DNA of 64,000 nt, taken from the NCBI RefSeq assembly GCF_014268805.2, contig NZ_JABWRF020000001.1:1250001-1314000 (forward strand), in the 5' to 3' direction. This document shows, piece by piece, positions 51,170-60,458 of this stretch. A model generated the notes under the pieces. That model was not told the origin of the DNA and ran no database searches. It worked only from the letters and a program-made list of their open reading frames with translations. Position numbers and translations under genes: made by a program. Positions within the stretch are counted from its first letter, which is position 1; each line of letters opens with the position of its first letter. The DNA comes from Pseudomonas farsensis. GTDB lineage: Bacteria > Pseudomonadota > Gammaproteobacteria > Pseudomonadales > Pseudomonadaceae.

Positions 51170-52069
51170 TTATGCGTACTCGTCCGCCACCCGTTCGCCA
51201 ATCCACTGCACGAATGCGCGCACCTTGGGCACTTCGGCAGCGTGTTCGGCATGGGCCATGAAATGCCGGCCATTGCTGGCCACCGGGTGGTCCCAGGCGA
51301 TCACCAGCTTGCCTTCGGCAAGCTCCTCGGCCACCAGGTAGCGCGGGATGAGCGCAATACCGCAGCCGGCAATAGCGGCGCGGATGCACAGGTAGAACGT
51401 GTCGAAGCGTGGCCCGTGGTAGCTGTTCTGGCTATGCAGGCCCAAACCCAGAAACCACTCATGCCAGGCCTCGGGGCGCGAAGCGCATTGCAGCAGGCGG
51501 TGCGCAGTCAGCGCCTCGGCGCTGGTAAAGCGTTGCTGGGCCAGCACCCCAGGCGCGCACACCGGCACCACGGTTTCGCTGAACAGCTCGATGCAAGTTG
51601 CCCCCGGCCAGGTGCCCTGGCCAAAAAAGAAGGCGATGTCGGCCTTGGCCTGCACCAGGTCGAACGGCTCCAGTTCGTTGCGAATGTCCAGGTGAATGCG
51701 TGGGTGGCGCTCGCCAAAGCCCTTGAGCCGAGGTACCAGCCAACGCGCTCCGAAGGTTGGCTGGGTGGCGATGCGCAGCACTTCGGTCTCATCGCCGTAG
51801 CTGAGGATGTAGCGGCTGGAAATATCGATCTGGGTGAGGATCTTGTTCACTTCGGCCAGGTACAGCGCACCAGCCGGCGTCAGGTGCAGGCGCCGGCGGA
51901 TTCGCTGGAACAGCGGGTGCGCAAGCATGTCCTCCAGTTGCGCCACCTGCTTGCTCACCGCGCTCTGGGTCAGGTGCAGTTCCTGGGCTGCGCGGGTGAA
52001 GCTCAGGTGCCGGGCAGCGGCTTCGAAGCACTGCAGGGCGGTGGTGGACGGCATCAGGCGTTTGGACAT
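51170..52069 (-). CDS. LysR family transcriptional regulator (GcvA-like)
   Basis: A 299-residue LysR-type regulator. The N-terminal winged helix-turn-helix has LSFTRAAQELHLTQSAVSKQ (about 22-41), and an effector-binding domain follows (about 90-295). It resembles the GcvA subgroup (PSTTALQCFEAAARHLSF). It is divergent from the amino acid permease at 52323 and precedes the aminotransferase gene, so it may control one or both. Confidence 0.9.
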   Translation of the reverse strand: MSKRLMPSTTALQCFEAAARHLSFTRAAQELHLTQSAVSKQVAQLEDMLAHPLFQRIRRRLHLTPAGALYLAEVNKILTQIDISSRYILSYGDETEVLRIATQPTFGARWLVPRLKGFGERHPRIHLDIRNELEPFDLVQAKADIAFFFGQGTWPGATCIELFSETVVPVCAPGVLAQQRFTSAEALTAHRLLQCASRPEAWHEWFLGLGLHSQNSYHGPRFDTFYLCIRAAIAGCGIALIPRYLVAEELAEGKLVIAWDHPVASNGRHFMAHAEHAAEVPKVRAFVQWIGERVADEYA

Positions 52070-52230
52070 GGCAGTGCGTTAACCCGGCAAAATGGAAGGA
52101 GTTCATTCGCTATTGGAATGATGTGCTTCGAAAAGGTCGTTTGTTGACCTTGCCTCATAGATTAATACTGATCTGCGTCAACAATGACAACCGGTCATGC
52201 GAAGAGGAGGGCAACACCGCTACCGGCGTT

Positions 52231-52348
52231 ATACAAAAACAACAAAGTAGTTATCCGACTTACAGAATTCTGCTTCAACTTTCAGCCGTCGGTACGGCGG
52301 CCGACCCATTCGAGGGTTCCCCATGGTATCGCCCAACAACAAGAAACA
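52231..52348 (+). promoter_or_regulatory. A-rich CA motifs, candidate Hfq/Crc binding sites on the permease mRNA
   Basis: Two A-rich stretches resemble the AAnAAnAA catabolite-activity motif bound by Hfq/Crc in pseudomonads. AAAAACAACAAAG lies in the leader (52235-52247). AACAACAAGAAACA lies just after the start codon (52335-52348). The second is a close match placed where binding would block translation. Confidence 0.5.
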
Positions 52349-53708
52349 GCGTTCCCTGCAACATGGCCTGACCTCCCGTCAGGTGTCGATGATTTCCATC
52401 GCCGGCATCATTGGCGCGGGGTTGTTCATCGGCTCCTCCAATGCCATCGCCACCGCTGGCCCGGCCATCCTGATCTCCTACGCAATGACCGGCCTGCTGG
52501 TGCTGCTGGTAATGCGCATGCTCGGCGAAATGGCCATCGCCAACCCCAACAGCGGCTCGTTCTCCACCTACGCATCCGAAGCCATCGGCCCATGGGCCGG
52601 GTTCACCATTGGCTGGCTGTACTGGTGGTTCTGGGTGTTGATCATCCCGGTCGAGGCCATTGCCGGCGCTGACATTCTTCACGCCTGGTTCCCTGAAGTG
52701 CCGTCGTGGCTGTTCGCATTCCTGATCATGCTGGTGCTGTCGTGCACCAACCTGATCAGCGTGAAGAACTTCGGTGCCTTCGAGTACTGGTTCGCATTGG
52801 TCAAGGTGGTTGCGATCATCGCCTTCATCGTGGTCTGCAGCCTGGCAGTGTTAGGTTTCTGGCCGCTGGCCGAGGTGTCGGGCGTCAGCCGGCTGTGGGA
52901 TAGCGGCGGGTTCATGCCCAATGGCTTTGGCACGGTGCTGGGTGGGGTGCTGATCACCATCTTCTCGTTCTTTGGTGCCGAGATCGTCACCATCGCCGCA
53001 GACGAAACCGCCAACCCGAAAGAGAAGATTCGCCGCGCCACCAACCTTGTGGTGTATCGCATTGCCATCTTCTACCTGGCGTCCATCTTCCTGGTGGTAT
53101 CGCTGGTGGCCTGGAACGATCCCGAACTCAAGGCGGTAGGTTCGTTCCAGCGTGTGCTCGAGGTGCTCAACGTGCCGGGTGCCAAGCTGCTGGTGGATAT
53201 CGTGGTGCTGGTGGCGGTAACCAGTTGCATGAACTCGGGGTTGTACACGGCTTCGCGGATGCTCTATTCGCTGGGTGCGCGCGGGCAGGCGTTGAGCATG
53301 ACCAAACGTATCTCCGGCGCTGGCGTGCCCACGGTGGCGGTGATTTTCTCGACCTTGGCAGGCTTTGCCGGGTGCCTGGTGAACTATGTGTTCCCTGGCA
53401 AGGTGTTTGGCTTCCTGCTGTCGACCACAGGCGCCATCGCTTTGCTGGTGTACCTGGTGATCGCGGTGTCGCAACTGCGCATGCGTGCCCGTGCAGAGCG
53501 TGAAGGGCGTACGCCTGAGCTGAAGATGTGGCTGTTCCCGTGGCTGACGTGGCTGGTGATCGGCACGATTGTCATGGTGCTGGGCTACATGCTGTTCAGC
53601 GATGCGTACCGCTATGAAACGCTGATGACTGCCGGGGTGACGTTGTTCATCTTGCTGGTGTCGTTGACCCAGCGGCGGGGCAAGGTGGGGGCAGTGCAGG
53701 CCGTTTGA
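52323..53708 (+). CDS. APC family amino acid permease (GabP-like)
   Basis: A 461-residue inner-membrane proton symporter of the amino acid-polyamine-organocation family, with 12 transmembrane helices. Family blocks are SIAGIIGAGLFIGSSNAI, SGSFSTYASEAIGPWAGFTI and FGAEIVTIAADETANPKEKI. It most resembles GABA permease GabP, and the adjacent aminotransferase would fit uptake of an omega-amino acid. GAGGG lies seven bases before ATG 52323. CA motifs suggest catabolite repression. Confidence 0.9.
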   Translation: MVSPNNKKQRSLQHGLTSRQVSMISIAGIIGAGLFIGSSNAIATAGPAILISYAMTGLLVLLVMRMLGEMAIANPNSGSFSTYASEAIGPWAGFTIGWLYWWFWVLIIPVEAIAGADILHAWFPEVPSWLFAFLIMLVLSCTNLISVKNFGAFEYWFALVKVVAIIAFIVVCSLAVLGFWPLAEVSGVSRLWDSGGFMPNGFGTVLGGVLITIFSFFGAEIVTIAADETANPKEKIRRATNLVVYRIAIFYLASIFLVVSLVAWNDPELKAVGSFQRVLEVLNVPGAKLLVDIVVLVAVTSCMNSGLYTASRMLYSLGARGQALSMTKRISGAGVPTVAVIFSTLAGFAGCLVNYVFPGKVFGFLLSTTGAIALLVYLVIAVSQLRMRARAEREGRTPELKMWLFPWLTWLVIGTIVMVLGYMLFSDAYRYETLMTAGVTLFILLVSLTQRRGKVGAVQAV

Positions 53709-53729
53709 GACAGCGGGGGCCGCTTTGCG

Positions 53730-53963
53730 GCCCATCGCGGCACAAGGCCGCTCCTACAGGGGAATGCGTTTTCTGTGGGAGATCACCCAGCCCTTCCGGG
53801 CTGCGCTGCCGCGCAGAGAACCGGGCAACGTGGGAACGGGCTTGCCCCGCGATGCGATGTTGGCAGTGCTATCGCTATCGCGGGGCAAGCCCGCTCCCAC
53901 GTTTCGATGTAAATCAGTCAGTTAGCGTTTTTTCTGTGGGGGCGGCCTTGTGCCGCGATGGGC
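53730..53963. repeat. nested REP elements
   Basis: An outer inverted pair (53730-53759 and 53934-53963, GCCCATCGCGGCACAAGGCC and its complement) encloses an inner inverted pair of another REP family (53829-53853 and 53877-53901, CGTGGGAACGGGCTTGCCCC). The region lies between the permease stop and the chemoreceptor stop, which converge. Confidence 0.85.
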
Positions 53964-53985
53964 TGCAAGGCAGCCCCAATTGCTA

Positions 53986-55947
53986 TCAAGCGGTACGGAA
54001 CCGGCCAACCAGCTTCTGCTGATGTTCCGCCAGGCGCGCAAGCTCCTGGCTGGTTACCGCCGTCTGCTGCGCACCGGCACTGACCTGAATTACCAGATCA
54101 TTGATCTCGTTGACGTTGCGGTTGATGTCCTCGGACACCGCGCTTTGCTCCTCGGCTGCCGACGCGATCTGGATATTGCGGTCGCTGATGCGTGCCACCC
54201 CTTCGGTTATCGACGCCAGCAACTCGCCGGCACGGCCAATACGGCTGGCCCCGGACTGCGCCTTGCCCAGTGTTTCGAGCATCGAGCTGCTGGCGCGGTC
54301 GGAGCCTGCCTGCAGGTTGGTGATCATCTGCTGGATATTGCCGGTCGATTCCTGGGTGCGCTGTGCCAGCGTGCGGACTTCGGAGGCCACTACCGCAAAA
54401 CCTCGGCCATGATCACCGGCACGGGCGGCTTCGATGGCCGCGTTCAGCGCCAGCAGGTTGGTCTGCTCGGCAATGCCGCGGATGACGTCGAGCACCGACG
54501 AAATGGCATCACTTTCATGCTTCAGGTCGTCGATAATCGCGGCTGTCTGCTCAGCCTGGGTCGACAGTTCGCGAATCAGCTCGATGGTGCCATCGACTTC
54601 GATGCGCCCCTGTGTCGTGCTGGCGTGGATCTGCTGCGACAGGCTTGCCGCATCGGTGGTGCTTTGCGCCACCTCGCGCACCGTGGCGCTCATTTCGTTG
54701 ATGGCGGTGGCCACCAACTCCGTGCTCTGGCGCTGCTGCTCGACGCTGCGGCTGGTTTGCAGGGTCACTGCCGAGGACTCTTCAGCCGCGGTGGCCACCT
54801 GCGCTGTGGCGTTGCCGATTTCCTGGACGATCTCGGTCAGCTCGTTGGCCATGCGGTTGAGGTTCTCGGCGATCTGGCCGAATTCATCCTTGCTGCGGTA
54901 GCCGGTGCGGGCGGTCAGGTCGCGGCGCGCCAGCCCTTCGAGGGCAGCATTGATGTCTTTGACCGCCTTGCCGATGCTGCCGATGATCAGCCACGACAAC
55001 AGCGCCACCATGGCCAGGGCCAGCAATGCGCCGCCCAGGGTCAGCCACAGCGCCTGGTTGGCTTCGCCACGGGCGTCAGCGGCCAGCCGGGCGACGCTCT
55101 GCGCCAGGGCCTGCTCGACATCGGTCATCTGGTCTATGCGTTGGGTTGCAGTCTCGAACCAAGCCTCAGGCTTGATGCCCAGCGCATCGCCCAATGGCAG
55201 CTCGAAGGCCAGGCGTTGCAGCTTGCCCACTTCGCTTGCGGCCGCGGTCTGCTGGCTTTGCTGGTATTGGCTGAGCACCGCTGCCGGGGCCTTGCGCAGG
55301 AAGCCTTCGGCGTAGGCGGTGAACTCGCCCAGGTTGCGGCTGAAGCGCGACAGCAGCGAAGCGTCGAAGTGGCCCTGGTTGAAGGCAAGGCCGAGCAGCA
55401 CGCGCTCGCGGCCAGCGCGCTCTTTCAGTTCGATGAACTGGTTCAAGGCATTCAGGGCATGGACGACGCCGGTATTGTTGACGCGGTTTTCCAGCGAGTG
55501 GGTGTAGCCGACCAAGGTCTTGATGATCTCGGTGTAGCGGGCGCCCGATTCGCCGCTGTCGATGGCCAACTTGTCGACACCCTCGCGCAAGGCGGCCAGG
55601 GTATCGAGGGTGCTGCGGACCTTGCCGATGTCGGCATCGTTCTGCGTCGGCAGGCGGTGTACGGCATCGATGGCTGCGTCGCTTTCGCTGCGCATCTGGG
55701 TAAGGCGATTGCCCATGCTTGTGCCGCGGCTGCCGATGAACACGCCGCTTGCGCCACGCTCACGTTGCAGCAGGGTAATCAGTTGGCTCAACGCCTGCGC
55801 GTTGCTACTGGCGGCGACGGTGTTTTCCATATCGCGCAGCGTGCGATAGTTGTCGGAAATATAAACACCGGCCAGTGCCAGAAAACCAAGTAATGGGAAA
55901 AAAAGAATCAACAGTAATTTCAGGCGAAGCGGCGCATTGGTCAGCAT
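53986..55947 (-). CDS. methyl-accepting chemotaxis protein with NIT (nitrate/nitrite-sensing-type) domain
   Basis: A 653-residue chemoreceptor. A short N-terminal transmembrane helix (about 9-30) leads to a large periplasmic NIT-type domain (about 45-300; [20 protein letters not shown] is typical). A second helix (about 303-325), a HAMP domain and the cytoplasmic signalling hairpin follow, with the invariant tip [22 protein letters not shown] domains are known for nitrate/nitrite sensing, so taxis to such ions is plausible. GAGG precedes ATG 55947. No CheR-binding pentapeptide is seen at the C-terminus. Confidence 0.92.
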   Translation of the reverse strand: MLTNAPLRLKLLLILFFPLLGFLALAGVYISDNYRTLRDMENTVAASSNAQALSQLITLLQRERGASGVFIGSRGTSMGNRLTQMRSESDAAIDAVHRLPTQNDADIGKVRSTLDTLAALREGVDKLAIDSGESGARYTEIIKTLVGYTHSLENRVNNTGVVHALNALNQFIELKERAGRERVLLGLAFNQGHFDASLLSRFSRNLGEFTAYAEGFLRKAPAAVLSQYQQSQQTAAASEVGKLQRLAFELPLGDALGIKPEAWFETATQRIDQMTDVEQALAQSVARLAADARGEANQALWLTLGGALLALAMVALLSWLIIGSIGKAVKDINAALEGLARRDLTARTGYRSKDEFGQIAENLNRMANELTEIVQEIGNATAQVATAAEESSAVTLQTSRSVEQQRQSTELVATAINEMSATVREVAQSTTDAASLSQQIHASTTQGRIEVDGTIELIRELSTQAEQTAAIIDDLKHESDAISSVLDVIRGIAEQTNLLALNAAIEAARAGDHGRGFAVVASEVRTLAQRTQESTGNIQQMITNLQAGSDRASSSMLETLGKAQSGASRIGRAGELLASITEGVARISDRNIQIASAAEEQSAVSEDINRNVNEINDLVIQVSAGAQQTAVTSQELARLAEHQQKLVGRFRTA

Positions 55948-56258
55948 CCTTCTGGCCTCTTAGTTAGTGGAAATACGGGAGGGACGGGCGTGCGCCGCAG
56001 CACTGATCGGGTGGTGGCTCACTGCTATTATTGTACGGTCATTCAATTAACAATCAAAAGCCGAAAGCGTGTGTTGTTACAAATATTAACGCCCCATAAG
56101 TATGCGTTTGAAGTGTGTATTGATCCAAGTCAGTGCAGAGTTAAATAATTAATAAATAAAACTTGCTAATCAGCGGGGCTGGCAGCGCTGATGCGGTGAT
56201 GGTCAGGCTGCCCGCAAGCCATTAGGCTGGTACCTTTTCCACTGCCAGGGTGTGCATC
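55948..56258. other. A+T-rich intergenic region between chemoreceptor and glutathione transferase
   Basis: About 311 bases separate divergent genes, and the stretch around 56030-56170 is strongly A+T-rich. No gene is seen. A weak Anr-like match TTGATCCAAGTCAG lies at 56120-56133 but is imperfect. Confidence 0.4.
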
Positions 56259-56954
56259 ATGACTGACCTGTCCGCTTTTCCGATTACCCGCAAATGGCCG
56301 GCGCAGCACCCGGAGCGCCTGCAGCTCTACTCGCTGCCGACCCCCAATGGGGTCAAGGTATCGATCATGCTCGAAGAGCTCGGCATGCCCTATGAGGCGC
56401 ACCGGGTCAACTTCGACGATAACGAGCAGATGAGCCCCGAGTTCGTCTCGCTCAGCGCCAATAACAAAATCCCGGCGATTCTTGACCCAGCCGGCCCAGG
56501 TGGCCAGCCGTTGGCGCTGTTCGAGTCCGGCGCCATCTTGCAGTACCTGGCCGAGAAAAGCGGCAAGCTGCTCAGCCAGGACCCGGCACAGCGCTACCAG
56601 ACGCTGCAATGGTTGATGTTCCAGATGGGCGGCATCGGGCCAATGTTTGGCCAGGTGGGGTTCTTCCATTTCTTCGCCGGCAAAGACTATGAAGACAAAC
56701 GCCCGCGCGATCGTTACGTCAATGAGGCCAAGCGCCTGCTCGGCGTACTTGATCGCCACCTGCAAGGCCGTGAGTGGATGGTCGATGACTACAGCATCGC
56801 CGATATCGCCATCTTGCCGTGGGTGCGCAACCTGGTGGAGCGCTACAACGCCCGTGAGCTGGTGGGTTTCGATGAGTTCAAACAGGTGCAGCGGGTGCTG
56901 GCACGCTTCCTCGAGCGCCCAGCCGTTCAGCGTGGGCTGGCCATCCCCGGCTGA
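56259..56954 (+). CDS. glutathione S-transferase family protein (YfcG/YghU-like)
   Basis: A 231-residue soluble glutathione transferase of the Nu type (YfcG/YghU). The thioredoxin-like N-domain (LYSLPTPNGVKVSIMLEELG) has the family Thr-Pro-Asn-Gly site, and FESGAILQYLAEKSGKL follows. The helical C-domain (about 105-225) carries DDYSIADIAILPWVRNL. YfcG acts as a glutathione-dependent disulfide reductase; the same is likely. AGGG lies eight bases before ATG 56259. Confidence 0.92.
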   Translation: MTDLSAFPITRKWPAQHPERLQLYSLPTPNGVKVSIMLEELGMPYEAHRVNFDDNEQMSPEFVSLSANNKIPAILDPAGPGGQPLALFESGAILQYLAEKSGKLLSQDPAQRYQTLQWLMFQMGGIGPMFGQVGFFHFFAGKDYEDKRPRDRYVNEAKRLLGVLDRHLQGREWMVDDYSIADIAILPWVRNLVERYNARELVGFDEFKQVQRVLARFLERPAVQRGLAIPG

Positions 56955-56987
56955 GCTTGCTGAACGCGGTGCGTCGCGGCAGCCGGC

Positions 56988-58604
56988 TCAGAGAACCTGG
57001 TTAAGCACCCAGTACAGGCAGCCCGACAGCAGCATCGCTGCGGGCAGGGTCAGTACCCACGCCATCAGCAGGTTGACCAAGGTGCGCCGCTGCAGGCCCG
57101 AACCATTGGCAACCATGGTGCCGGCCACCCCCGAACTCAGCACGTGGGTGGTCGAGACCGGCAGGCCGAACATGTCTGCCGCACCGATGGTGCACATGGC
57201 AACGACCTCCGCCGAGGCCCCTTGTGCGTAGCTCAGGTGGGTCTTGCCGATCTTCTCGCCCACGGTCACCACGATGCGCCGCCAGCCGACCATGGTGCCA
57301 AGGCCCAGGGCGATGGCCACCGCCACCTTGACCCACAGCGGAATGTAACGGGTGGCGTCGTCGAGTTGGCGCTTGAACAGTTGCACGTGGCTGGCGGTGT
57401 CGGCATCGAAGGTCACCAGCGGGTTTTTCTCGAGCAGGCGAATCACTTCGCTGGCCAGGTACATGTCGTTGCGCACGTTGGCCATGGCTTCGGCGGGAAC
57501 CCGGTTGAGCGAGCCGTAACCTTTGACCTCTTCGCCAATCATGCCGCTCAGGGCGGCCAAGGCCGGCACCAGCTCCGGGCTGGCCTGGGGCTCGGTGATG
57601 AATGCGGTCAGCACCTGGCGTGGGTCGGCCGGCGGGGCTTGTGGCGCACTGCGCACCAGTGCCTGGCGGGTCACCTCGGCGACTGCCGAGAACTGCAGGG
57701 CCTGTTCGGCGGGCATGGTCTTGTTCAGTGCGTATGCCATCGGTAGCGTGCCAACCAGAATCAGCATGATCAGCCCCATGCCTTTTTGCCCGTCATTGGA
57801 GCCGTGGGCAAACGACACGCCGGTGCAGGTGATGATCAGCAGGCCGCGGATCCACCACGGCGGCGGGGTTTGCCCTTTGGGCGCCTCGTACAGCTCGCGG
57901 CGTTTGACCAGTGCCTTCACTGCCACCAGCAACAGCGCGGCGCAGGCAAAACCGATCAATGGCGAGAACAGCAGGGCATAGCCGACTTTGCTCGCCTGGC
58001 CCCAGTCGACACCGCTGGTGCCGTCGCGCCCGTGCATCAGGGCGTTGGCGACGCCCACACCAATGATCGAGCCAATCAGCGTATGCGAGGACGAGGCGGG
58101 CAGCCCCAGCCACCAAGTGCCGAGGTTCCAGATAATCGCCGCCAGCAGTAGCGCGAAGACCATGGCAAAGCCTGCGCTGGAGCCGACCTGCAGAATCAGC
58201 TCCACCGGTAGCAGCGCGATGATGCCAAAGGCCACTGCGCCACTTGAAAGCAGCACCCCAAGGAAGTTGCACAGCCCCGACCAGACCACCGCCACCGAGG
58301 CCGGCAAAGAGTGGGTGTAGATCACGGTAGCCACGGCGTTTGCGGTGTCGTGGAAGCCATTGACGAACTCGAAACCGAGCGCGATCAGCAGTGCCAGGCC
58401 TAACAGCAAAAAGGGTGTAACCGTGGTCACGACGGTGCCGCTGGCGCTGACATCCTGCTTGAGGCTGTAGAAGGTGTAGGCCAAGCCTGCCAGCAGCAGG
58501 CCGATAAACAAGGTCAAGGTGGCGCGGCCGGGGCGCTGCGACAGTTGCGGGCGTGGGGCGAGGGCGGTCAGGGCGTCCTGGCTGACCATCGAGGGGGTTG
58601 TCAT
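56988..58604 (-). CDS. PiT family inorganic phosphate transporter
   Basis: A 538-residue low-affinity phosphate symporter of the PiT family. The duplicated signatures are FEFVNGFHDTANAVATVIYT (N-terminal half) and VSFAHGSNDGQKGMGLI. GLPASSSHTLIGSIIGVGVA and FGLPVSTTHVLSSGVAGTM are the paired repeat motifs. A hydrophilic central loop (about 290-430) is normal. ATG 58604 has GGAGT upstream; a longer in-frame start at 58940 crosses the GNAT gene and was rejected. The substrate by family is phosphate with a metal. Confidence 0.93.
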   Translation of the reverse strand: MTTPSMVSQDALTALAPRPQLSQRPGRATLTLFIGLLLAGLAYTFYSLKQDVSASGTVVTTVTPFLLLGLALLIALGFEFVNGFHDTANAVATVIYTHSLPASVAVVWSGLCNFLGVLLSSGAVAFGIIALLPVELILQVGSSAGFAMVFALLLAAIIWNLGTWWLGLPASSSHTLIGSIIGVGVANALMHGRDGTSGVDWGQASKVGYALLFSPLIGFACAALLLVAVKALVKRRELYEAPKGQTPPPWWIRGLLIITCTGVSFAHGSNDGQKGMGLIMLILVGTLPMAYALNKTMPAEQALQFSAVAEVTRQALVRSAPQAPPADPRQVLTAFITEPQASPELVPALAALSGMIGEEVKGYGSLNRVPAEAMANVRNDMYLASEVIRLLEKNPLVTFDADTASHVQLFKRQLDDATRYIPLWVKVAVAIALGLGTMVGWRRIVVTVGEKIGKTHLSYAQGASAEVVAMCTIGAADMFGLPVSTTHVLSSGVAGTMVANGSGLQRRTLVNLLMAWVLTLPAAMLLSGCLYWVLNQVL

Positions 58605-58729
58605 GGTGACTCCGGAAGCGTCGACGCGAAGGGGGAGGTTTCCCATCCTAGAAACAATCCATGACCGGGGCGTGACCTCGATCAAAGGAGCTTCTATTCT
58701 GCAGCCACTACTCAACCCAGCGAGTTGCC

Positions 58730-59161
58730 ATGCCCCTTGAACTGACGGCTGCCGGTGATGCCCACTGTGCGTTCGCCCGTGACCTGACCCGGCGCGCGAT
58801 GCTGCCGTACTACCAGCAGTTCGGCCTGCTGTGGGTGGAGGAGGCGTTCGACCAAGCCTGGAGCTGGCGTGAGCAATGGCTGATTCAGGACCAAGACGAG
58901 GTGCTGGGCTATTGCAGCCTGAGCCAGGACCGCCAAGCACTGTTCATCCGCGAGCTGCACCTGCTGCCCGAGCATCGAGGCCGGGGCGTGGGTAGCTGGG
59001 TGCTGGAGCAGTTGGCCGAGTGGGCGCAGCAGCGGCGCTTGCCACTGCTGCGGTTGATGGTGTTTCGCAGCAACCCGGCCCGGCAGCTTTATTTGCGCCG
59101 GGGGTTTGCCGAAATAGGCGAGGACGACTGTTTTGTGCGCATGCAGCGCCAACTGCCGTGA
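58730..59161 (+). CDS. GNAT family N-acetyltransferase
   Basis: A 143-residue acetyltransferase with the GNAT fold. The acetyl-CoA-binding motif LPEHRGRGVGSWVLEQLAEW (Q/R-x2-G-x-G/A) sits at about 82-101, and NPARQLYLRRGFAEIGED (motif B) follows. The substrate is unknown. It is divergent from the Pit transporter. Confidence 0.88.
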   Translation: MPLELTAAGDAHCAFARDLTRRAMLPYYQQFGLLWVEEAFDQAWSWREQWLIQDQDEVLGYCSLSQDRQALFIRELHLLPEHRGRGVGSWVLEQLAEWAQQRRLPLLRLMVFRSNPARQLYLRRGFAEIGEDDCFVRMQRQLP

Positions 59162-59246
59162 TGCACGCGTCGGAGAGCGGCTTGAGCCGCTTGCAGTCAT
59201 TGGATCCAATAGGCATAGTGCCAGCTGAGTGCGAGAGCATTCGCTC

Positions 59247-59269
59247 GGGTGCGGGATGCACCCGGTTTT
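59247..59269 (+). terminator. weak terminator after the GNAT gene
   Basis: A 6-bp stem, GGGTGC with GCACCC (59247-59263), followed by GGTTTT. The T-run is short, so termination is uncertain. Confidence 0.35.
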
Positions 59270-59290
59270 CAGCCATCAAGGAGGCACGAC

Positions 59291-59683
59291 ATGACAGCAT
59301 TTGGCCCACGTCTGAGGGAAGAGCGCGAGCGTCTGGGTATGACCCAGCGCGTATTCGGTGACGTAGGGGGTGTCGAGCCCAACGCTCAAGGCAAGTACGA
59401 GAGCGGTGAGCGCACCCCGCGCATGGACTACCTGGCGGCGGTTGCTGCTCGCGGTGTCGATGCGTTGTATGTGCTGACCGGCAAACATACCCCCGCGCCG
59501 CTCGATAGCCTGAGTGCTGACGAAGACCAGATGATCGGTGCGTTTCGCCGGCTGCCAGCTGCTGATCAGGCTGCCGTGTGGCATTTGCTCAATCGTCTGG
59601 CCGGGGAGGCCGCTGCGGACGCACCCCAGGGTATTCGTCAGCCCGAGCGGCAGATGCGCTTTCGCAACGAATTGTGCCAATAG
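59291..59683 (+). CDS. helix-turn-helix transcriptional regulator (Cro/CI-type)
   Basis: A 130-residue protein with an N-terminal XRE-type helix-turn-helix (LREERERLGMTQRVFGDVGG...YESGERTPRMDYLAAV, about 7-45) in the style of phage-type Cro/CI proteins found in pseudomonad genomes. The C-terminal part (about 70-115) is predicted helical. Target genes are unknown. AAGGAGG precedes ATG 59291, a strong ribosome site. It precedes gacA by 128 bases. Confidence 0.85.
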   Translation: MTAFGPRLREERERLGMTQRVFGDVGGVEPNAQGKYESGERTPRMDYLAAVAARGVDALYVLTGKHTPAPLDSLSADEDQMIGAFRRLPAADQAAVWHLLNRLAGEAAADAPQGIRQPERQMRFRNELCQ

Positions 59684-59811
59684 GCCACGGGGCAACTTTT
59701 ACCTGCGCGGCTTGTTGAAATAACTGCTAACACCTTCAGGACCCTAGGTCGCCATTGAAAATTTTTGTTAAGGTGGCGGGATCCAATCGCCCCCACTGAC
59801 GAGGTGTCTGC

Positions 59812-60450
59812 TTGATAAGGGTCCTGGTGGTCGACGATCACGATCTGGTGCGTACTGGAATTACGCGCATGCTGGCCGATATCGACGGTCTGCAGGTGGT
59901 AGGTGAGGCTGACTCCGGTGAGTCCTCCCTCAAGCTTGCCCGCGAGCTGAAGCCGGACGTGGTTCTGATGGACGTGAAAATGCCAGGGATTGGTGGTCTG
60001 GAAGCAACCCGCAAGTTGCTGCGCAGTCACCCCGATATCAAAGTGGTGGCGGTGACCGTGTGTGAGGAAGACCCGTTTCCGACCCGTTTGCTGCAGGCCG
60101 GTGCCGCGGGCTACCTGACCAAAGGTGCCGGGCTCGATGAAATGGTCCAGGCCATTCGCCTGGCCTTTGCCGGGCAACGCTACATCAGCCCGCAGATCGC
60201 CCAGCAGTTGGCGCTCAAATCGTTCCAGCCACAGGGTTCGCCGTTCGACTCGCTGTCGGAGCGCGAAATCCAGATCGCGCTGATGATCGTCGGCTGCCAG
60301 AAAGTGCAGATCATCTCGGACAAGTTGTGCCTGTCCCCCAAGACCGTCAATACTTACCGTTATCGAATTTTCGAAAAACTCTCGGTCACCAGCGATGTCG
60401 AACTGACGCTGCTGGCAGTCCGCCACGGTATGGTTGACGCAAGTCTTTAA
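59812..60450 (+). CDS. gacA: GacA response regulator
   Basis: A 212-residue LuxR-type response regulator. The receiver domain has acidic pocket residues Asp8 and Asp9, phospho-acceptor Asp54 in VVLMDVKMP and Lys104 in YLTKG. The C-terminal LuxR helix-turn-helix is at about 145-200 ([20 protein letters not shown]). GacA activates the small RNAs that titrate RsmA/RsmE and so controls secondary metabolism, biofilm and virulence traits. The start is TTG 59812, as known in Pseudomonas, with GAGG seven bases upstream. It leads the operon gacA-uvrC-pgsA. Confidence 0.96.
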   Translation: MIRVLVVDDHDLVRTGITRMLADIDGLQVVGEADSGESSLKLARELKPDVVLMDVKMPGIGGLEATRKLLRSHPDIKVVAVTVCEEDPFPTRLLQAGAAGYLTKGAGLDEMVQAIRLAFAGQRYISPQIAQQLALKSFQPQGSPFDSLSEREIQIALMIVGCQKVQIISDKLCLSPKTVNTYRYRIFEKLSVTSDVELTLLAVRHGMVDASL

Positions 60451-60458
60451 GCACCCCA

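Noticed and set aside
52168..52181. CTGATCTGCGTCAA as an Anr box upstream of the permease
   Set aside because: Imperfect half-sites and a distance of about 140 bases; chance match is likely.
56120..56133. TTGATCCAAGTCAG as an Anr box for the NIT chemoreceptor
   Set aside because: One conserved half-site position is wrong and it lies about 180 bases from the start; too weak beside the two good matches.
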